Positions 28,152 through 33,822 of a DNA stretch of 33,822 nucleotides are shown one piece after another; the first letter of the stretch is position 1; every line of letters starts with the position of its first letter. The stretch lies in assembly GCF_030645145.1 (NCBI RefSeq), contig NZ_JAUSMI010000132.1, forward strand, positions 1 through 33,822. The letters run 5' to 3'. The DNA is from Microcella sp. GTDB lineage: Bacteria; Actinomycetota; Actinomycetes; Actinomycetales; Microbacteriaceae. The notes under the pieces are model-generated. The model worked only from the letters and a program-made list of their open reading frames with translations, was not told the origin of the DNA and did not search any database. Made by a program: the position numbers and the translations under genes.

Positions 28152-28577
28152 ATGACCGGATCGACCGCGCCCGCGGCCGACGCCATCGACTGGGACGCGC
28201 TCCGCGCCGTCGCGCTCGAGGCGATGGCCAAGGCCTACGTCCCGTACTCCAAGTTCCCCGTCGGCGTCGCCGCGATCGTCGACGACGGCCGGGTGATCTC
28301 CGGCTGCAACGTCGAGAACGCCTCCTACGGCCTCACGCTGTGCGCCGAGTGCACGCTCGTCTCGACGCTCCACATGACCGGTGGCGGCAGGCTCGTCGCA
28401 TTCACGTGCGTCGACGGGAACGGCGGAGCCCTCATGCCCTGCGGCCGCTGCCGCCAGCTGCTGTTCGAGCACTCGGCCGAGGGCATGCTCCTCGAGACCG
28501 TCTCGGGCATCAGGACCATCGACGAGGTGCTGCCCGACGCCTTCGGGCCGCGCACCCTGGAGGAGTACCGCTCGTGA
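28152..28577 (+). CDS. cdd: cytidine deaminase
   Basis: AYVPYSKFPVGVAAIVDDGRVISGCNVENASYGLTLCAECTLVS...MPCGRCRQLLFEH; zinc motifs CAE and PCGRCRQ. Confidence 0.96.
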   Translation: MTGSTAPAADAIDWDALRAVALEAMAKAYVPYSKFPVGVAAIVDDGRVISGCNVENASYGLTLCAECTLVSTLHMTGGGRLVAFTCVDGNGGALMPCGRCRQLLFEHSAEGMLLETVSGIRTIDEVLPDAFGPRTLEEYRS

Positions 28578-29869
28578 GCATCGAACCGTTCGACGTCGTC
28601 GACCTGATCCGCACCAAGCGCGACAAGGGTGCGCTGACGACCGAGCAGATCCAGTGGATGATCGACGCCTACACCCGCGGCTACGTCGCCGACGAGCAGA
28701 TGTCGGCCATGACCATGGCGATCTTCCTCAACGGCATGACGCGCGAGGAGGTGCGCGACATGACCCTGGCCATGGTCGCCACGGGCACGCGCCTCGACTT
28801 CTCGGGTCTGTCGAAGAAGACCACCGACAAGCACTCGACGGGGGGAGTGGGCGACAAGATCACGTTGCCGCTCGCGCCGCTCGTCGCATCGTTCGGGGTC
28901 GCTGTGCCGCAGCTCTCCGGCCGCGGGCTGGGTCACACGGGTGGCACGCTCGACAAGCTCGAGAGCATCCCGGGCTGGCGGGCCAACGTCACCGTCGACG
29001 AGATGATGGCGCAGCTCGAGAGCGCGGGCGCCGTCGTCTGCGCCGCCGGCTCGGGCCTCGCGCCCGCCGACGGCAAGCTCTACGCTCTGCGCGACATCAC
29101 GGGCACCGTCGAGTGCATCCCGCTCATCGCCTCGTCGATCATGTCGAAGAAGATCGCCGAGGGCACCGCGGCCCTCGTGCTCGACGTGAAGTTCGGCTCG
29201 GGCGCGTTCCTGAAGGACATCGAGCAGTCGCGCGAGCTCGCGAAGGTCATGGTGCGCCTGGGCGAGGATGCCGGGGTCGCCACGCGCGCGGTGCTCACGA
29301 ACATGAACGTCCCGCTGGGCCTCGCGATCGGCAACGCCAACGAGGTGCGCGAGTCGGTCGAGGTGCTCGCCGGCGGCGGGCCAGCCGACGTCGTCGAGCT
29401 CACCGTGACGCTCGCGCGCCACATGCTCGACCTCGCGGGCGTGACCGACGTCGACGTCGAGGGCGCGCTGCAGAACGGTCGGGCGATGGACGCCTGGAAC
29501 GCGATGATCCGCGCCCAGGGCGGCGACCCCGAGGCGCCGATGGCCGAAGCGAACGAGCACCACGTCGTCACGGCCGACCGCGACGGCGTGCTCGTCGAGC
29601 AGCTCGCGCTGCCGTTCGGCATCGCGGCCTGGCGCCTCGGCGCCGGCCGCGCGCGCAAGGAGGACCCGGTCGACCACGCCGCGGGGATCGACCTGCACGC
29701 GAAGCCCGGCGATGCCGTGACGAAGGGTCAGCCGCTCTTCACGATGCACACCAACGATGCCGCCCGCTTCGATCGGGCGTTCGAGGCGCTCGAGGGCGGC
29801 TACCGCATCGGCGACGCCGGCGACGAGGTCGTCACCGGCGGCCCGCTCATCGCGGGGGTCGTCGACTAG
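28574..29869 (+). CDS. deoA: thymidine phosphorylase
   Basis: GTG start; VSIEPFDVVDLIRTKRDKGALTTEQIQWMIDAYTRGYVADEQMSAMTMAIFLNGM...DKHSTGGVGDKITLPLAPLVASFG...SGRGLGHTGGTLDKLESIPG; pyrimidine-nucleoside phosphorylase signature. Confidence 0.96.
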   Translation: MSIEPFDVVDLIRTKRDKGALTTEQIQWMIDAYTRGYVADEQMSAMTMAIFLNGMTREEVRDMTLAMVATGTRLDFSGLSKKTTDKHSTGGVGDKITLPLAPLVASFGVAVPQLSGRGLGHTGGTLDKLESIPGWRANVTVDEMMAQLESAGAVVCAAGSGLAPADGKLYALRDITGTVECIPLIASSIMSKKIAEGTAALVLDVKFGSGAFLKDIEQSRELAKVMVRLGEDAGVATRAVLTNMNVPLGLAIGNANEVRESVEVLAGGGPADVVELTVTLARHMLDLAGVTDVDVEGALQNGRAMDAWNAMIRAQGGDPEAPMAEANEHHVVTADRDGVLVEQLALPFGIAAWRLGAGRARKEDPVDHAAGIDLHAKPGDAVTKGQPLFTMHTNDAARFDRAFEALEGGYRIGDAGDEVVTGGPLIAGVVD

Positions 29870-30813
29870 AGATCCACCGCGCCGATTCGCTCGAGGGCGT
29901 CGACGACGAGCGCCCAGAAGCGGTCGTTGTCGATGTCGAGGGCGACCTGCGTCGTGCACCCCTCGGGCGCGGGCCCGCGCAGATCGGCGACCGTCATGCC
30001 GAGCGTGAGCCCGCCGGTGAGCTCGACGTCGAGGGGCGCCTTCACGACGCGCAGCAGCGAGGGGTCGATGAGGAAGGCGACCGCGCACGGGTCGTGCACG
30101 GGCGGGTGGTCGAAGCCCTGCGCATCCTTGTACGAGTGGGCGAAGAACTCGAGCAGCTCGCCGACGAACCGCGAGGGGGCGGTGCCGACGGCGGCGATGC
30201 GCGCGGCGACCTCGTCGGTCGCGAGCGCCTGGTGCGTCGCGTCGAGCCCGATCATCGTGAGCTGCCAGGGCTCGTTGAACACGATGTGCGCGGCCTCGGG
30301 GTCGATGATGATGTTGAACTCGGCGACCGCGCTCCAGTTGCCGACGTGCACGCCGCCGCCCATGAGCACGACCTGCTTGACGCGCTCGGCGAGGCGGGGC
30401 TCCTTCCGCACCGCGAGAGCGATGTTCGTGAGCGCGCCGGTCGGCACGAGCGAGACGGTCTTCGGCGGGTGGCTCATGACCGTGTCGATGATGAGATCGA
30501 CCGCGTGGCGGGGATCGAGGGCGACGGCGGGCTCCGGCAGGACGGGGCCGTCGAGGCCCGATTCGCCGTGGATGTCCGGGGCGGTCTCGATGGTCCGCAC
30601 GAGCGGGCGGTGGGCTCCGCGCGCGATCGGCACCGCATCCATGCCGATGACGCGAGCGACGGAGAGCGCGTTCCTCGTGACCTTCTCGATCGTCTGATTG
30701 CCCATGACCGTCGTGACGGCCAGGAGCTCGATCGCGGGGGAGCCGTGGGCGAGCAGCATTGCCACCGCATCGTCGTGGCCGGGGTCGCAGTCGAGGATGA
30801 TCTTCTCGGGCAT
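29866..30813 (-). CDS. nucleoside hydrolase (IUNH family)
   Basis: MPEKIILDCDPGHDDAVAMLLAHGSPAIELLAVTTVMGNQTIEKVTRNAL (DxDPGxDDA motif). Confidence 0.95.
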   Translation of the reverse strand: MPEKIILDCDPGHDDAVAMLLAHGSPAIELLAVTTVMGNQTIEKVTRNALSVARVIGMDAVPIARGAHRPLVRTIETAPDIHGESGLDGPVLPEPAVALDPRHAVDLIIDTVMSHPPKTVSLVPTGALTNIALAVRKEPRLAERVKQVVLMGGGVHVGNWSAVAEFNIIIDPEAAHIVFNEPWQLTMIGLDATHQALATDEVAARIAAVGTAPSRFVGELLEFFAHSYKDAQGFDHPPVHDPCAVAFLIDPSLLRVVKAPLDVELTGGLTLGMTVADLRGPAPEGCTTQVALDIDNDRFWALVVDALERIGAVDL

Positions 30814-30876
30814 GAGCCGAGCCTAGAGCTCACCGAGCGGGGTCACGACACGGTAACGAACCGGTAGGTTTGAGGC

Positions 30877-32016
30877 ATGACGACGGCGACGACGACGACC
30901 CTCCTGCCCGGCACCGACACGGTGCTGGAGGCGCTGCCGAAGGTGTCGCTGCACGATCACCTCGACGGCGGTCTCCGCCCGCAGACGATCATCGAGCTCG
31001 CCGCCGACGCCGGCGTCGAGCTGCCCACGACCGACGCCCACGAGCTCGCCGCGTGGTTCGCGGAGAAGAGCAACTCCGGCTCGCTCGTGGAGTACCTGAA
31101 GACCTTCGACATCACCACGGCCGTGATGCAGTCGCGCGAGGGCCTCGAGCGCGTCGCCCGCGAGGCCGTGCTCGACCTCGCCGCCGACGGCGTCGTCTGG
31201 GGCGAGCTCCGCTGGGCTCCCGAGCAGCACCAGCAGGGCGGGCTGAGCCTCGACGAGACGGTGGAGGCGGTTCAGGCCGGCATCGACGCCGGAGTCCAGG
31301 AGGCTCGCTCGCTCGGCCACCGCATCCGCATCGGCCAGCTCGTGAGCGCGATGCGCCACGCCGACCGCGGCCTCGAGATCGCCGAGCTCGCCGTGCGCCA
31401 CCGCGACTACGGCGTCGTCGGCTTCGACATCGCCGGAGCCGAGGCGGGCTTCCCCGCCAGCCGACTGCGCGACGCGTTCGACCACCTCGCGGCGAGCTTC
31501 TTCCCCGCGACCGTGCACGCGGGCGAGGCCGACGGGCTCGAATCGATCCGCGGCGCGCTGCTCGACGGCCGCGCCCTGCGCCTCGGCCACGGGGTGCGCC
31601 TCGCCGAGGACATCGAGATCACGACCGAGGGCGAGTCGACGTTCGCGCGGCTCGGCACGCTCGCCGAGTGGGTCAAGGACCGCGGCATCGCCCTCGAGAC
31701 GAGCCCGAGCTCGAACCTGCAGACCGGGGCGATCGCGCAGTGGGGCGACGAGCTCGTCGACCACCCGCTCGACCTCTTCTACCAGCTCGGCTTCCGCGTG
31801 ACCGTCAACACCGACAACCGACTCATGAGCGGCACGACCCTCAGCCGCGAGCTCGCGCTCGTCGCCGAGGCGTTCGGCTACGGGCTCGACGACATCCTCG
31901 CCTTCCAGCTCAACGCCGCCGAGGCGGCGTTCCTCCCGGTCGAGGACCGCGTCGAGCTCGCCGAGATGATCGTCGAGGGCTTCGAGGCCGCCCTGGCGGG
32001 TGAGCACGCCGAATGA
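30877..32016 (+). CDS. add: adenosine deaminase
   Basis: ALPKVSLHDHLDGGLRPQTIIEL (metal-binding HDHLDG), VHAGEADGLESIRGAL, RLGHGVRL, VTVNTDNRLMSGTTLSREL. Confidence 0.95.
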   Translation: MTTATTTTLLPGTDTVLEALPKVSLHDHLDGGLRPQTIIELAADAGVELPTTDAHELAAWFAEKSNSGSLVEYLKTFDITTAVMQSREGLERVAREAVLDLAADGVVWGELRWAPEQHQQGGLSLDETVEAVQAGIDAGVQEARSLGHRIRIGQLVSAMRHADRGLEIAELAVRHRDYGVVGFDIAGAEAGFPASRLRDAFDHLAASFFPATVHAGEADGLESIRGALLDGRALRLGHGVRLAEDIEITTEGESTFARLGTLAEWVKDRGIALETSPSSNLQTGAIAQWGDELVDHPLDLFYQLGFRVTVNTDNRLMSGTTLSRELALVAEAFGYGLDDILAFQLNAAEAAFLPVEDRVELAEMIVEGFEAALAGEHAE

Positions 32017-32465
32017 CGCTGCCCCCTCTCGCCGACCGCGCGATCGTGCTGCGCGCTCGCGCCGCCGACTGGCGCGAGGCCGTGCGCATCGCCGGTGAGG
32101 CCCTCGTCGACAGCGGCTGCGCGACAGTCGAGTACACCGACGCGATGATCCGCATGGTCGAGGACCACGGCCCGTACATCGTCATCGCCCCGGGTCTCGC
32201 GCTCGCGCACGCCCGCCCCGGCGCGGCCGTGCGCTGCGATGGCCTCTCGGTCGTCACGCTCGCCGAGCCGGTCGAGTTCGGCCACGCCCACAACGACCCG
32301 GTGCGGGTCGTCATCGGCCTCGCCGGTGTGGCGCCGGATGCCCACCTCGCGGCCGTCGCGGCCCTCGCGAACGCCTTCAACGACTCCGCCGCGATCGCCG
32401 CGGTGGCCGACGCTCCAACCCGCGAAGCCGTCCGCGCCATCCTCGAGCGCTCGGACCGCGCGTGA
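32013..32465 (+). CDS. PTS sugar transporter subunit IIA (mannitol/fructose/ascorbate-type EIIA-2)
   Basis: YTDAMIRMVEDHGPYIVIAPGLALAHARPGAAVRCDGLSVVTLAEPVEFGHAHNDPVRVVIGLAG; active-site His in LALAHARP. ATGA overlap with add. Confidence 0.88.
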   Translation: MTLPPLADRAIVLRARAADWREAVRIAGEALVDSGCATVEYTDAMIRMVEDHGPYIVIAPGLALAHARPGAAVRCDGLSVVTLAEPVEFGHAHNDPVRVVIGLAGVAPDAHLAAVAALANAFNDSAAIAAVADAPTREAVRAILERSDRA

Positions 32466-32734
32466 AGATCGTCACCATCTGCGGCGCCGGCATCGGCTCG
32501 AGCGGCATCCTGAAGGTCAACGCCGAGCGCGTCCTGCAGCGGCTCGGCCTCGAGGCCACGGTCGTCGCGGCCGATATCGGCTCGGTCGCCCGCGTCGCCG
32601 CCGATGCGCAGGTGATCCTCACGAGCGCCGAGTTCGTCGAGGCGATCGGCGCGACCCGCGCCGACGTGGTCGTGATCGAGAACTACTTCGACACCGACGA
32701 GCTCAGCCGGAAGCTCGAGATCGCGATCGGCTGA
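32462..32734 (+). CDS. PTS sugar transporter subunit IIB (UlaB/lactose-type)
   Basis: MKIVTICGAGIGSSGILKVNAERVLQRLGLEATVVAADIGS; phospho-Cys loop CGAGIGSS. GTGA overlap with IIA. Confidence 0.87.
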   Translation: MKIVTICGAGIGSSGILKVNAERVLQRLGLEATVVAADIGSVARVAADAQVILTSAEFVEAIGATRADVVVIENYFDTDELSRKLEIAIG

Positions 32735-32740
32735 CGTCGC

Positions 32741-33367
32741 TCAGCGCCCGGGGGCGCCGCCGGTGCCGGAGTCGCCCTCATCGGTCGGCTCAGCGTCGTC
32801 GATCGCATCGACCTCCGCCTGCTCGCGATCGCGGCGGATGCGCAGCGCCAGGGCGATGACGAGCCCGATCGCGGCGATCGGCACGATCGCCCCGGTGTAG
32901 CCGAAGAGGGCGAGCCCGACGAGGGCGGCGACCGCGACGCCGACGACGGCGATGCGCTCCGGCCGCCGGGCGGGGCCCGTCGTCGGGAGGACGCTGATCG
33001 CGGCGACGCCCGCCGCGACGGCCGTGGTGAGGAAGATCGGCAGCGTCAGCGGCTGAGGGACGAGGGCGACCGGCGACGCGATCGCCTCGAGCACGACGAC
33101 CACCGGCCGGACGAGGAGGAGCGCGATCGCCAGCCGCAGCAGCCACGCGGGCTGCGGCGCTCGACCGACGAGCGCGAGCGCCGCGAGCAGCAGCGGGATG
33201 AACCCGAGGAGCGCGATCGCGCTGCCCACGAGGAGCACCCGCAGCGTCGTCACCTGGTCGGCCGGGTCGAGCACGCCCACGGCGAGGAGGAGCGCCGGCC
33301 CCCAGCCGCCGATCGCGGTCATCGCGAGGGCGACGACGGCGAGGACCAGCCCGCGCCGCGCGGTCAT
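32741..33367 (-). CDS. Hypothetical multi-pass membrane protein
   Basis: From ATG at 33367: MTARRGLVLAVVALAMTAIGGWGPALLLAVGVLDPADQVTTLRVLLVGSAIALLGFIPLLLAALALVG...; several hydrophobic helices, charged C-terminus. Confidence 0.65.
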   Translation of the reverse strand: MTARRGLVLAVVALAMTAIGGWGPALLLAVGVLDPADQVTTLRVLLVGSAIALLGFIPLLLAALALVGRAPQPAWLLRLAIALLLVRPVVVVLEAIASPVALVPQPLTLPIFLTTAVAAGVAAISVLPTTGPARRPERIAVVGVAVAALVGLALFGYTGAIVPIAAIGLVIALALRIRRDREQAEVDAIDDAEPTDEGDSGTGGAPGR

Positions 33368-33822
33368 CGTCGCGCCTCGTGCACGACGGGCCTGCCGCGG
33401 CCCGGGCTGCGGCGCCGCCCTCGGCGCCGCAGCGCGAGGAGCGTCGTGACGACCGCGGCGAAGGCGAGGAGCAGCCCGCCCGTGCTGACGATCACGAGCC
33501 ACCACGCCGTCGCCGCGACGATCGCCACGTGCACGGCGCCTTCCGTCGTCGCTCCGAATCCGAGGCGCGCGAGCGCGCCGGCGAGCAGAGCGACCCCGAT
33601 CGACTGCGCGGCGACGGCCACGAGGAACACCGGCTCGAGCGGTGCGAGGAGCAGGACGAGGGACGCGAGGCCGAGCATCCCGCCCCCGATCGCGAGCCAG
33701 GGGCGCAGGGGCGTGAGAACGCCCCGCAGCATCGCGAGCTGGACGGCGAGCGGGATCGCGGCGAGCGACGCGGCGGCGAAGCCCTGGCCGCCGCCCGCGC
33801 CGTCGGCCCCCGCACCGCCCGC
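33364..33822 (-). CDS. Hypothetical membrane protein, truncated at right edge
   Basis: Open frame continues past the track ORF's Met at 33732 to the window edge (...AGGGQGFAAASLAAIPLAVQLAMLRGVLTPLRPWLAIGG...); hydrophobic; stop overlaps the start of the next gene. Confidence 0.6.
   Translation of the reverse strand, partial: AGGAGADGAGGGQGFAAASLAAIPLAVQLAMLRGVLTPLRPWLAIGGGMLGLASLVLLLAPLEPVFLVAVAAQSIGVALLAGALARLGFGATTEGAVHVAIVAATAWWLVIVSTGGLLLAFAAVVTTLLALRRRGRRRSPGRGRPVVHEARR

Noticed and set aside
28381-30867. 828-aa plus-strand ORF over cdd/deoA/nucleoside hydrolase
   Set aside because: Out-of-frame or antisense GC-rich shadow of recognised genes; Arg/His-rich low-complexity translation.

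Overview
High-GC actinobacterial chromosome segment; gene order and protein motifs suggest Microbacteriaceae, but this is inference. Left to right it contains: (i) a minus-strand housekeeping block (partial HAD hydrolase, GNAT acetyltransferase, trpS, exodeoxyribonuclease III, YihY/BrkB membrane protein); (ii) a plus-strand sigma-70/ECF-type sigma factor with a fused zinc-finger anti-sigma-like segment, hydrophobic segments and a repetitive C-terminal tail; (iii) a self-contained unsaturated-uronate utilisation island (about 5.4-17.6 kb). The island encodes an IclR regulator, two KduI paralogs, KduD, a KDG-kinase-like PfkB, KDPG aldolase, a GH105/GH88-type unsaturated uronyl hydrolase, a 923-aa protein of no family I can name (candidate polysaccharide/oligosaccharide lyase), and a sugar ABC importer without its own ATPase; a perfect inverted repeat sits in the divergent promoter; (iv) sdhCDAB; (v) a mannose-1-phosphate guanylyltransferase; (vi) a nucleoside import and salvage locus (BMP lipoprotein, ABC ATPase, two permeases, cytidine deaminase, thymidine phosphorylase, nucleoside hydrolase, adenosine deaminase) with a PTS IIA/IIB pair lacking a visible IIC; (vii) two small membrane proteins, the last running off the right edge. 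The best candidates for new biology are the 923-aa protein in the uronate island, the orphan PTS IIA/IIB pair coupled to adenosine deaminase, and a 13-nt motif shared by the two nucleoside-locus intergenic regions.
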